From Liopterus haemorrhoidalis (taxonomy: Eukaryota > Arthropoda > Insecta > Coleoptera > Dytiscidae): 64,000 nucleotides of DNA. This document shows, in pieces, positions 44,160-54,359 of the stretch. The stretch's first letter is position 1. Every line of letters starts with the position of its first letter. A program made the translations under genes and the position numbers. The notes below the pieces were generated by a model. The model saw only the letters and a program-made list of their open reading frames with translations, made no database searches and was not told the origin of the DNA. The stretch lies in assembly GCA_963971575.1 (NCBI GenBank), contig OZ020620.1:39656924-39720923 (forward strand), in the 5' to 3' direction.

Positions 44160-45735
44160 CACAGAACACAATATATTAAGAACGGACACTGGCAGCAAAA
44201 AAAAATTAGTACGTTCCCTCTAGGAATATACCAATGAACTAAACAACAACAACCGCCAAATTTAAATTTTACTATCTGATTTACGTTCATAATTACCATT
44301 ATTATTGTATTAAATATATTTTATTATTTATATTATCAAAAGTTTTACAATTAACAGAAATACATATATATTTAATAATCCATATACATTAATATAACAT
44401 ATAAATAAGGAATTTAAATAAATAAATCTAAATAAAAGGTGTAAATTATTTATTTTTGAAACACAAAATTATACACAACATTAAATATTATTTTAAACAC
44501 AACACTATAATTACTAATTACAAAAACTGTATTAATAAAATTGGAGGCTATACCTGCTTTTTTATTTTTTCGGCCTCATATTTGGTTTCTACACATTTCA
44601 GATCATTATAAGACAATATCGGCAAAAAATCAATTTTTGTCCGTCTTCCCGAGATGTACAATGTATGTATCAAATACAGTATAAGATGACCAAAATTGGA
44701 AATAGAACTCTATTATTTGAACCACGTATTTGAAAATTAACAAGCTTAAATGTATTACTTCAACACCAACTGTCATGTGTTTGACAGCTAATGGCGGCAG
44801 ATCTACAGCTAGAACACCACCCGGGTGCCACTGGTATGTAATGACCTTGGCTCGAGTTTTAGTTTTCTGGTATATTGGTAGATGGTGACATAGTGCAAAA
44901 TAAATTACGAATACACCCGACTTCAAACGATCAGAAACTTCGTGTTCTAGCTGTCGATCAGCCGCCATTAGCTGTCAAACACATGACAGTTGGTGTTGAA
45001 GTAATACCCATTTAATCTTGTTAATTTTCAAATACATGGTTCAAATAATAGTTTTATTTCCAATTTTGGTCATCTTATACTGTATTTGATACATACATTG
45101 TACATCTCGGGAAGACGGACAAAAATTGATTTTTTGCGGATATTGTCTTATAATGATCTGAAATGTGTAGAAACCAAATATGAGGCCGAAAAAATAAAAA
45201 AACAGGTATAGCCTCCAATTTTATTAATACAGTGTTTGTAATTAGTAATTATAATGTTGCGTTTAAAATAATATTTAATGTTGTGTATAATTTTGTGTTT
45301 CAAAAATAAATAGCTTACACCTTTTATTTAAATTTATTTATTTAAATTCCTTATTTATATGTTATATTAATGTATATGGATTATTAAATATATAAGTATT
45401 TCTTTTTTAATTGTAAAACTTTTGATAATATAAATAATATAATATATTTAATACAATAATAATGGTAATTATGAACGTAAATCAGATAGTAAAATTTAAA
45501 TTTGACGGTTGTTGTTGTTTAGTTCATTGGTATATTCCTAGAGGGAACGTACTAATTTTTTTTGCTGCCAGTGTCCGTTCTTAATATATTGTGTTCTGTG
45601 TAGAACACGAAGTTTCTGATCGTTTGAAGTCGGGTGTATTCGTAATTTATTTTGCAATCTTCTGCCATCTAGCAATATACCAGAAAACTAAAACTCGAGC
45701 CAAGGTCCTTACATACCAGTGTCACCCGGGTGACA
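44160..45735. mobile_element. Palindromic foldback structure, X-L-X'-L'
   Basis: Arm X (44160-44817) is repeated inverted as X' (44942-45600), about 658 bp each with few differences. Between them is a 124-bp loop L (44818-44941), and directly after X' lies an inverted copy of the loop, L' (45609-about 45733). L and L' both end in the palindrome CACCCGGGTG. Non-coding. Part of the arm ('gcggatattgtcttataatg', 'caggtatagcctccaatttt') also occurs at 32780-32845 and 33758-33790, so it is a dispersed family. The protease start codon lies about 10 bp beyond L'. Confidence 0.85.
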
Positions 45736-45742
45736 GTTATCC

Positions 45743-45795
45743 ATGTCAATGTGTCATGTGTTGATGATAATATTATATTTAATGAGTTTCAAGAG
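45743..45795 (+). CDS. Trypsin-like serine protease 1, exon 1 (signal peptide)
   Basis: ATG at 45743 begins MSMCHVLMIILYLMSFKR, a short hydrophobic signal-peptide-like segment, with an in-frame stop upstream and a donor GTAGGT at 45796. Phase 2 matches exon 2 exactly and the intron is only 86 bp. Caution: the exon lies 10 bp from the palindromic element, and 'tgtcatgtgttga' in it resembles 'tgtcatgtgtttga' in the element arm, so this exon may be element-derived or the real first exon may lie elsewhere. Confidence 0.5.
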
Positions 45796-45881
45796 GTAGG
45801 TTGAGATACGAAGAATATTTATCTCAGAAATATTTTCAGTTAAGTGTATATTATTAATTTAATATTAAATTGTAATTTTAG

Positions 45882-46076
45882 GTACAGTTCGCCATTAAAT
45901 TTCGCACAAGATGAACCGCAAATCCCAAGATTAAGAATAGTGGGCGGAAATCCGACCCATATTGAAAGATTTCCTTACGTTGTATCCATTCATTATAACG
46001 ATATACATATTTGTGCTGGTACAATTCTGAAATCTAATTGGATTTTAACAGCTGGACATTGTGTCCATAACTCAAA
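45882..46076 (+). CDS. Trypsin-like serine protease 1, exon 2 (IVGG, His57)
   Basis: Acceptor 'ttgtaattttag', donor GTAAAA at 46077. Reads YSSPLNFAQDEPQIPRL, then RIVGGNPTHIERFPYVV (activation cleavage after R, new N-terminus IVGG), CAGTILKSNWILTAGHCVH with the catalytic His and its disulfide Cys pair. Ends in a split Asn codon (phase 2) completed by exon 3. The propeptide is short, with no clip domain. Confidence 0.93.
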
Positions 46077-47034
46077 GTAAAATCTTTATTTTATAAATGA
46101 GGTTAAATTCGACTTGCATTTCATTTTAATGTAGGACTACGTCGAATTCGAGGATTGTATGGAGCGACTTAATTCTTTTCTCAATTATTATTTTCACTTC
46201 ATGGTAGGTACACTAAAAAATTAAATTTTAGTGTACCATGAAGTCCCTTGCTTTTTGTGTTAATTATTTACACTTCCTTTTGGTTAAATTTAGTAGAAAA
46301 AGTTTAATGTCCAATTGATATAATATTAGAAACAAGAAAAAATATATTCACTCAGCTTTTTTGAACAAAGCGTATATTTCAGTTACACAACGTTTCGCTA
46401 ACCAATTGTTAGCTTCCTCAGGTGCTACAAAGAACATTTAACTATAGTAACAATCTTATAAAAGTAATATAAAATCTTTACCTATACTTATGTTACGTTA
46501 ATCTAACATCATGAACATCATCCATCACAGAGAATGGTGTAGTTGTAAAACTGACATTCAAATTTGAATTGAAAATCCAAAAAGGATAGGAAAACAGGAA
46601 AATGTTTTTAATATTAACAATAATAGATGTGAAAAACTATGAATTTAAATTTAGCAAAAACCCCTTATTGATCTAAGTCCCATTAATGAGGATTACAAAA
46701 TCCAGAAATATATGAAAATTCGCATAAATCATTACATTAATATGATAGTCAGTAGCTCTACACTCCCTAAAATCTGGTACGCACAAACCAAAGAGATTGC
46801 AGCGCTACCCAATGTATAACATAATGCAACACTTTAATTGAACAACATAAAAACACCGTAAACGATAGCATTCAATAACACAGTGAGAATACCCAATCAG
46901 ATAATTAATGCTGGACTATCATACAACCCAGCGTACTACTCCTCCAAAATCAATGGTACGCACAAGGATAATGTAAGAACAGTACACTAAATTGTATATC
47001 AAGACGCATGTTTTGAATTGATGTTACGCAACGT
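46077..47034. other. Protease 1 intron 2, left part: hairpin and hammerhead-like text
   Basis: 46196-46244 is an inverted repeat (ACTTCATGGTA...CACTAAAA / TTTTAGTGTACCATGAAGT). On the minus strand 46421-46393 reads CTGAGGA, A, a 6-bp helix GCTAAC/GTTAGC with loop AATTG, then GAAA, a hammerhead-like layout with one extra base. The rest is AT-rich without genes. Confidence 0.5.
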
Positions 47035-47965
47035 ATAATGCCCGCGGGCTGTCTCCAGCCTGATATTAAATTTTTAAACTTTAAACGACATGCATTTAGC
47101 GGCTTTTTAGAATTTCCTAGGTATAATCAGAAACAGCTATACCATTGATGTCCAGCATATGGCCCGCGGGCCGTATCAAGCCCGATACTAATTTTTAAAC
47201 TTTAAACGACATGCATTGAGCGGCTTTGTTGGATTTCCTAGGTATAATCAGAAACAGCTATACCATTGATGACCAGCATATGGCCCGCGGGTCGTATCCA
47301 GCCTGATACTAATTTTTAAACTTTAAACGACATGCATTGAGCGTTTTTTTAGGATTTCCTAGGTATAATCAGACACAGCTAAACCACTGTTGTCCAGCAT
47401 ATGGCTCGCGGGCCGTATCCAGTCCGATCCTAATTTTTAAATAACACGCATTAAACGGCTTTTTAGGATTTTGTAGGTATAATCAGTAACAGCTATAACA
47501 TTGATGTCAGGCATATGGCCCGCGGGCCGTATCCAGCTCGATACTAATTTTTAAACTTTAAACGACATGCATTGAGCGGCTTTTTAGGATTTCCTAGGTA
47601 TAATCAGAAACAGATATACCATTGATGTCCAGTATATGGGCCGCGGGCACGGCACGGATACGGATCCAGCCCGATACTAATTTTTAAACGACACGCATTA
47701 AGCGGTTTTTAGGATTTCCTAGGTATAATCAGAAACATCTATAACATTGATATCCAGCACATAGGCCGCGGGCCGTATCCAGTCTGATACTAATTTTTAA
47801 ACGACACGCATTAAGCGGTTTTTAGGATTTCCTAGGTATAATCAAGAAACGTTTTTGTTTTGTTAATATACGCAGAATCATGCAAATTTTAATAATTAAT
47901 TCCTGCTTATATTGATTTTTATTCGATATCAGTTTGCCAACGTTGTTGGCAACGGGGTCTGCTAG
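47035..47965 (+). mobile_element. Helitron-like non-autonomous element, 7 minisatellite units
   Basis: Seven units of about 115-120 bp, each with a GGCCCGCGGGCC-type palindrome (about 47042, 47160, 47281, 47402, 47518, 47640, 47763) and 'ttcctaggtataatcagaaa', followed by the unique 3' end. The terminal hairpin GCCAAC-GTT-GTTGGC (47936-47950) is perfect, and CTAG (47962-47965) follows 11 bases later with T next. This is the canonical Helitron 3' arrangement. Copy number differs from the relative at 38440 (three). Lies in intron 2 of protease 1. Confidence 0.8.
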
Positions 47966-48083
47966 TATTAGAATATTTAAGTATTTAGATGTTTGAGTAG
48001 TTGTTGATTTGTAAAGTTTAGAAAATATTAGAAAATTTAATATCTTCCCATGTTTCGATTTTTCAATAAGCACAGGGTATACG

Positions 48084-50213
48084 CAGGGCCGCGCTAAGCG
48101 GGGGTTCAAGGGGTGCATGGCACCCGGGCGGCACGTTTTGGGGGCGGCACCAGAGGTGTAACTAGGGTATGGCAGACATGGCACGTGCCATGGGCGCCAA
48201 AACTGATAAAACGCAAAATTAAAAACAAATTTTACTGCCATTTGAAAAAAAAAAAAACTAACAATCACACATTTTTTTTTTTTTTCTCATACATCTGGTG
48301 AACACTTGTAACACCCTTATGAACATGAAAACCAGAGATGTAATAAAATTTGACCTTAACACCCCAACTTCAGTTATTTTCTAAAACATATTTATATCCC
48401 CACTCCCCGGAGGTACGTGACGGTAGTCGTACTTCGTACTGTATTTGAATTGAACATTAAGAAAACAATTGAAATTAGAGAAAATTTCTTAGGTTTTTGT
48501 CCCATATTAGATTCTACTGGAGAGGGGTTAACTACATTTATAATAGATATTTTAAATCAAGAAACTATAAACATTAACGATATGCGAGGCCAGAGCTATG
48601 ACAATGGCGCAAATATGAAAAGAAAACATAATGGTCTCCAAAAAAAAAATTTAGATATAAATCCTAGGGATTTTTATGTACCGTGTTCATCACACAGCTT
48701 AAATTTGGTAATAAATGATGCCGCAAAGGCGTCTTTAGAAATTACTAACTTTTTTACTTTAATTCAAGAAATTTATGTTTTCTTTTCGTCATCAAACTAT
48801 CGTTGGCAAATTTTAATGAAAGAGTGTCCTTCATTGACCGTTAAACCAGTGTCTGAAACTAGGTGGGAAAGTAGAATCGACGCTGTAAAAGTTTTAAGGT
48901 ATAATTTAGAATCCATTTATGACGCATTATACATTTGATTAACGATTCATCTAAGGATGCTAATACTAGAAATATAGCTAATTCTCTCATAAAAAAAATT
49001 AAATCATACAAATTTATATGTTCTATACTTATTTGGTATAACATATTATCCAAAGTAAATGTAGTTAGTAATTTTTTACAAAAAAGCGACTTAGTTTTGC
49101 CAACTGCAATTGAGTTGTTAAAAGATCTTAATGATTTCTTGCAACAATGTAGGTCCGATGATAATTTTGAAAATATCTTAAATGAAGCTAAAAAAATTGC
49201 ACAAGCAATTGATTGTGAAACCGAGTTTCCAGCGATTGACATTCTCAGACCTCGAAAAAAAAAGAAAATATTTTCGTATGAAAATGTAGATGAAAGTCCT
49301 AATCTGCCATTACAAAATTATAGAATTAATTTTTATTTCACTATATTAGATACAGTAATATCGAAAATAAAAGAAAGATTTGAACTAATGACAGCTCATA
49401 ATGACACTTTTCAGTTTTTAAACAACATGTATTCGTTGCTGGAATTCAATCATGACATGAAAATAAAACATTGTATAGATCTACAAATAAAATTATCTGA
49501 TAATGCAAAAAATGAATCTGATATAAATGCAATAGATTTATGCGATGAAATCGAAATCCTATTAATTTTCATTAAGCCCGACATGAATGCTTTCGCAGTT
49601 TTAGAGAATATAGTAACTTATGATCTTACTGCAATTTTCCCAAATGTAACAATTGCATTAAGAATATTTTTGACCATTCCTGTAACAGTGGCATCTGGCG
49701 AAAGAAGTTTTTCCAAGCTTAAATTAATAAAAAATTACTTAAGATCTTCCATGTCACAGGATAGGTTAACAAATTTGGCTTTAATTAGTATAGAAAATAA
49801 AATAGCAGTGGATTTAGATTTAACGGAACTAATTAATGAATTTGCGACCCTAAAAAGGCAAGAAAGGTGAATTTTTAACTAAAATATATATGTACATATA
49901 AAGTTTCGTTTTTGTTTTCTTATTTGAAATTAGTGGTACTCGCCTTGTTTTTTTTTTTGACAAGCTTTTTTAATTTTTTTGAAAAATGATATAGGAAAAA
50001 GTTGTCTGTAGTGATGAATTCTATACATAGTTAAATTTTTGAAGATAAGTTAAGAATCACTATATAGCAATCTGTGTATGTTTTTTTGTTATTCTGCGTA
50101 ACATAGTTTTTTCGAAAATATATGTATACTTGTCAAAAAAATTGCATTTAACTTATTAGGGGCGGCAATTTTTACCTTGCACCCGGGCGCCAACACACCT
50201 TGGCGCGGCCCTG
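48084..50213 (+). mobile_element. hAT element, 2.1 kb, perfect 8-bp TSD
   Basis: Starts CAGGGCCGCGCTAAGCG and ends CTTGGCGCGGCCCTG, flanked by GGTATACG on both sides (48076-48083 and 50214-50221). Subterminal 'gcacccgggcg' occurs in both ends in inverse sense. It carries a large part of a transposase. A second hAT-like end (CAGAGGTGTAACTAGGG, 48151) lies inside without a partner. Inserted in intron 2 of protease 1, 118 bp from the Helitron-like element. Confidence 0.93.
48417..49870 (+). pseudogene. TTF/ZMYM-type hAT transposase, N-terminally deleted
   Basis: Reads FLGFCPILDSTGEGLTTFI, DMRGQSYDNGANMKRKHNG, PCSSHSLNLVINDAAKAS, KPVSETRWESRIDAVKVLRY, then after a frameshift at about 48930 INDSSKDANTRNIANSLIKK through to FLTIPVTVASGERSFSKLKL, IKNYLRSSMSQDRLTNLALI and a stop at 49870. 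RGQ.YDNGANM, PC..HSLNL and SETRWESR are catalytic-core landmarks; the C-terminus is the hAT dimerisation domain. The TTF zinc finger and the first catalytic Asp region are missing, so it is non-functional. Confidence 0.92.
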
Positions 50214-50450
50214 GGTATACGCTATTCGTTAAGATCAAACCACAGGGTATACGCCACATACCGCCGTATACCCTCCAATAACGCCCTGCTTTTTATTCAA
50301 TGAGCGCCAGCAATGCCATTTGTAGGCGAAGCTCGTAAAGTTTCGGCCTGGTCCACACGAGGGTTATTCAATAAGTATTCAGTACCCGTCGTAAAATATA
50401 CAAATCGAAATGTCTAAACTGACTGTTAACTAATTATAATATATTTTCAG

Positions 50451-50683
50451 CACCTCCGATCTTTTGTTTAGGACAAAATTTATTATAGTAGCTGGATTAT
50501 CAAAATGGGACGTGTCAAATCGCTGGTCAGTACAAGCTAAAGTAAGAGAAATACATCCACATCCTAAGTATGAACATACCAAATTTTACAACGATATCGC
50601 TCTTCTGCAATTAAATTCTAACTTGGAGTTGAGTGAATCAGTGCAATTAGTAAATATTGTTAAAAGATCATTATATTTTAAAG
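50451..50683 (+). CDS. Trypsin-like serine protease 1, exon 3 (Asp102)
   Basis: Acceptor 'atatattttcag', donor GTAATT at 50684. Completes the split Asn, then TSDLLFRTKFIIVAGLSKWD, RWSVQAKVREIHPHPKYEHT and KFYNDIALLQLNSNLELSES with the catalytic Asp in NDIALLQL. Ends phase 1 (split Gly). A single Asn-Ser pair marks a possible glycosylation region. Preceded by a 4.4-kb intron full of transposons. Confidence 0.93.
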
Positions 50684-51050
50684 GTAATTTATTATACTTT
50701 ATTTCTCACACAAACGCGCAAACGCACGCACGTACCCGCACACGACAACACACACGCACGCACGAAGACGCAATCACGCACACGTCGATTATGTTCGTAG
50801 CGATTTCACAGGATTCATTTTGCCAAAGTTGTGCAAAACAATAGATGATAACGAAATATAACCAGTGGCGAAGGAAGACATCCGCTAGACTAGCCCTCCT
50901 GTGAAAAAAAAAATAATAATAATAATTAAAAAAAATACATATTTTTTTTTAAGATTTAGGTAAATCTTCAAAAATACATCAAATTATGCCCTAAACAATT
51001 TTTTGTCCAAGGCTTGGTTTACTAGTTACAAATTTTTTAAAATTTTAATG
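50684..51050. other. Protease 1 intron 3 start, (CA)-rich tract
   Basis: 50705-50785 is a degenerate CA/CG-rich tract ('acgcgcaaacgcacgcacg'). Open frame runs on past the donor but is intronic. Nothing else recognised. Confidence 0.45.
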
Positions 51051-51405
51051 TTTAATAACTTCCGTTTCCGGTTTCGGATTTTAATAAAAAACAATAGGGT
51101 TCTTCCCAGTTATTAGGAGAATTTTTTAGTACCAGAACGAACTCTTTAAATTAAACCGTTTTTGAGTTATCGTGTAAACACACAGACACACAGACACACA
51201 GACACACAGACACACAGACACGCAGACACACACACAGACACACACACACACACAGACACACACACACATACGGACGGCACTTCGAAAATAGGTTTTTTGG
51301 ATTCCCTGGACCATGAAATGTGGTCATCAGTCAAAATCTCGACATCGAAAATTTTCGCGATTACAATACTTGCCCCTTATATATTAAGGTCGGGCAAGTA
51401 AAAAT
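51051..51405 (+). mobile_element. Family IV microsatellite element (diverged from family I)
   Basis: A (GACACACA)-type core (51178-51272) is followed by 'atctcgacatcgaaaatttt', 'gcgattacaatacttgcccc' and 'ttatatattaaggtcgggca', which aligns with the family I end 'atctcgaaatgtcaaaatcg', 'gatcacaatacctccctta'. Upstream 'gagttatcgtgtaaacacac' parallels family I 'cacgtgtacacagac'. It appears to be a distant relative with a different core. Confidence 0.65.
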
Positions 51406-51435
51406 TGATGTGAAGTGTGAATTTTCAGACATTTC

Positions 51436-52442
51436 AGGGTTTCGCAGGTATTTAGTAAGTGAATGATGATTATTTGGGATGCCAAAACAAATTTTATGTT
51501 AAAATATTTTTTTTTGTTAATTTTAATTCGAATGCCTAATACCATTATTTGGGTTTCTAAATATTTGCAGTATTTTTTTTTTTATATAGCAAGGTTCATT
51601 AATATTTTGCAAATTGCGCCTATGGCTTCCATTGGTTGTTTTAATCATAAATTCCGCCCCTCTGATTTCGTATACATTCAAACATAGAATTAAATTATAA
51701 TTTCAACACTTTCCACTGGTTATTAAATTTACGCTTTTAAAAATTAAATGTAACATTTGCCAAAATATAACTAGAATTTTGACAAAATAATTTAAACAAA
51801 ATAAAAATGCATAAAGAAAACAGAAAAAATAAAATTGACGGGAATCGAACAGTAGTTTACAACTTACGAAGCGAGAACGTTACCACTGGACTACGGATGT
51901 TCACTCGTTTACTGTCTTAAATAGCGGATTAAATATTTTACATATTTTAGTTAAAAACACAAAAAATGCGTTATTTTCCGAAAACATAATCTGATCAAAA
52001 ATTCCTGTTGTACTATTCCGGTTCACACCAATGTACATGACTTAGAATTTTTTCAGATTTTTAGTTTAAACCATCTGGGCTACAGGGTGTGCGACAAAAA
52101 TTTTTTTGCACAATTTTGGCAAAAATCGCATCAAAATAATTTATTTTGCAAAAATAAAATTTTGATCGTTAATCCACGTACCAAGGGCCTTCATTTGATA
52201 CCATACACAGAATTGTTAAAAAAAAAATTTTTTTTTCGGTGAGCATATATTTGTTTATATTTTTGGTGTGACAAGTTTTTCAGATGTTTTAGTATTTTTC
52301 CTATGTGCGGGTCAAAGAGTTGTATAAGCATGCCAAATTTCAACTCTCTAGGTTTAGCCGTTTGGCTACAATTTTTACCGAACAGACAGACAGACGACAA
52401 AATGACGGTATAAGGGTTTTTTGATCATACCTACAAAACCCT
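51436..52442 (-). mobile_element. Family II TIR element with a different tRNA-like module, copy C
   Basis: Begins AGGGTTTCGCAGGTATTT and ends ATACCTACAAAACCCT. Most of it aligns with copies A and B, but the segment between 'gaaaaaataaaatt' and 'cacaaaaaatgcgttatttt' is replaced by another tRNA-like sequence (51838-51905) and an unrelated 60-bp spacer. (GACA)n reduced to three units at 52384-52396. Lies in intron 3 of protease 1. Confidence 0.85.
51838..51905 (-). other. Second type of tRNA-derived module (copy C)
   Basis: Minus strand: GTGAACATCCGTAGTCCAGT, GGTAACGTTCTCGCTTCGTA, AGTTGTAAACTACTGTTCG, ATTCCCGTCA. It has a compact tRNA layout: A-box-like TAGTCCAGTGGTAACG, anticodon-loop-like TTCGTAA (anticodon CGT) and B-box-like TGTTCGATTCCC, at 68 bp without the extra arm of copies A and B. 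The acceptor stem pairing is weak, so it is probably a relic rather than a working tRNA gene. Confidence 0.6.
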
Positions 52443-52599
52443 AAAAATAATCTAAATTATCTGATGAGCAAAAAGAAAAGAAATCTTTCGCCACTTTGGT
52501 CACATCCTAATTCCTAATATTCCAAATTAAATTTAACAAATAAAAATTGAGTAAGCCTTTAGTTAGTTAGATTATTATAGTTAAATTTATTATTAATAG

Positions 52600-52862
52600 G
52601 TGTGGGAGAAGAGTATGAACCAGCTGAAATTTTCCATGAAGATTGTTTAGCTGTTGGTTGGGGATTGGTCGTAGAAAAAGGTAATTTGTCATCAATACTA
52701 CGAGTAGTAGAACTACCATTGTTACAACATGCTAAGTGCGACAAGATTTTATTTGGAGGTCATTACTTAAGCAGAACCCAACTTTGTACAATGACTTATG
52801 TATATCACAAAGACGCATGCCAAGGTGATTCAGGCGGCCCTCTTATTTGCGATCGTATGCAG
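52600..52862 (+). CDS. Trypsin-like serine protease 1, exon 4 (Ser195, Asp189)
   Basis: Acceptor 'ttattaatag', donor GTATGG at 52863. Completes Gly, then VGEEYEPAEIFHEDCLAVGW, GLVVEKGNLSSILRVVELPL, TYVYHKDACQGDSGGPLICD. GDSGGP holds the nucleophile Ser; the Asp six residues earlier (KDACQGDS) corresponds to D189, predicting trypsin-like cleavage after Arg/Lys. Ends on a codon boundary. Confidence 0.94.
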
Positions 52863-52969
52863 GTATGGAACAATTAATACTTAAATCGATAATTCTATAT
52901 TAGTGCTTTTCATCCGGTATATCGCGTCATCTTCATGCAGTGATCGATGAACTTTCTTCTATGGTAGGG

Positions 52970-53235
52970 TGACCATTCGTCCCGCATTTTAACATTTTGC
53001 CCCGCATTAAGATGCGTCCCGCAAAAGTTCCGCATTTTAACATTTTGTCCCGCATTTTGGATTTGGAAGGTGAGGACCTTTTTTTTGCTCTTCACTTAGA
53101 TTTGGGAGGTGAAGACCTTTTTTTTTGCTCTTCACTTGGGTTTTGGGAGATGAGGACCTTTTTTTGCTCTTCACTTGGAGTTGCTGTCGGTCCAAGACTG
53201 AAAACAAAACCTGGGAAAATTTTTCGGACATGTGG
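52970..53235. mobile_element. TAGGGTGACCA-type hAT MITE, one end clear
   Basis: Starts TAGGGTGACCATTCGTCCCG and carries 'cattttaacattttgtcccg' words, then three or four units of the 'gatttgggaggtgaggacct...gctcttcactt' minisatellite. I could not fix the right end or a target duplication. Lies in intron 4 of protease 1. The same 'tcccgcatttt' text occurs at 63672-63735. Confidence 0.65.
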
Positions 53236-53640
53236 AGACTTTTTGTAGCAGTGTCGGCAAAAGTCAAAGCGACAGTCTTGCAGATGTTAATTGTAGATAA
53301 TTTTCTGTTGGCCTGATTGTATAAGGTCAGTGTATATTACACTGGTCAACACAATTTTGGCTGACTTACATCTAAGACTTGTTTCTTACTAATTTGGTGC
53401 TGCTGAACTCAAATATCACATCAGTTTTTGCGTATCACATCAGATTTTTGCTCTACAACAAATACATATTTTCGGCCAAATAATGCTTCTATCGTTTCAT
53501 TTTAGACGTCGATACTGTAATTGGTACAAATTTGGCGAACAATAAGGACTAAATAATGAGAAAATATTCTTAAAATTTTATTTATAGTGAAAGAAAGAAA
53601 ATGAGACCAGTTTTAATTAAATTTTAATGCACTGGAGTGT
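53236..53640. other. Protease 1 intron 4, nothing recognised
   Basis: No open frame, tandem repeat or matched terminal repeats seen, apart from the possible trailing part of the preceding MITE. Confidence 0.4.
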
Positions 53641-53644
53641 TAAA

Positions 53645-54357
53645 ATAAAAATACAAAATAATTTAAGAATTAAATGGTCGTTTGTAAGATTTTCTGGAGT
53701 GCACCATTCTCGATAAGTCTCTTTTAATACTCCAACAGTAGTCAGCATCATGTGAATATCCCACCTTCCTTGATAACGTCTCTCCATCTCTTTTAAATCC
53801 TGATGGAAACGTTCATCACTAACATCTCCAAGATTGACAGGAAATTTGTCAAGATGACTGTTTGAAAAATGAAGTTTCACGCTCATGTTGTACCCCAGAT
53901 GATGATAATTTTCAATCAAATTTTCAACGACCTCCACATAGTTTTCGGATTTTTTATTCCCAAGAAAATTTTTGATGAGCGCCACAAAAGACTGCCATGC
54001 ATTCTTCTCCATATCATCCATATGTACAGTGAAATGTGGATCATTCACTAATTTTCTAATTTGTGGTCCGTCAAAAATGCTAGATTTTAGCTTCTCGTTA
54101 CTAAGACTTTGAAATGTTTCAGATATATATTTGAAACAGTCGCCATTTTTGTTCAACGCTTTTACAAACTGCTTCATAAGACCCAGTTTAATATGTGGAG
54201 GGGGGAAAATGATTTTTGTTCGCTCCACCAAAGGTTCGTGTATTATATTTGGGTCTCCAACATTTAAATCTATTCTTATCGGCCAAAGCTTATCTCTCTC
54301 TGTTGCCCCACAAACACAAAAAACATGAATATTTTGTGTATCCACCTTGTTGGCCAA
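53645..54357 (-). pseudogene. Arthropod repeat-family protein (FHQDLK family), decayed
   Basis: Antisense to protease 1 within its intron 4. Reads HVFCVCGATERDKLWPIRI, TKIIFPPPHIKLGLMKQFVK, IFDGPQIRKLVNDPHF, EKNAWQSFVALIKNFLGNKK, NMSVKLHFSNSHLDKFPVNL and RFHQDLKEMERRYQGRWD. I know this pattern as an unnamed protein family repeated in many arthropod genomes, with a QGE insert before RFHQDL and an MMADYCWSIKRD ending. Here the QGE is missing, and a one-base loss near 53745 breaks the end: the shifted frame gives DYCWSIKRDLSRMVHSR. No catalytic function is known to me; mobile origin is likely. Confidence 0.7.
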
Positions 54358-54359
54358 GT

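Noticed and set aside
48151..48230. Second nested hAT element (CAGAGGTGTAACTAGGG)
   Set aside because: A plausible left end, but no matching right end or 8-bp duplication inside the 2.1-kb hAT element.
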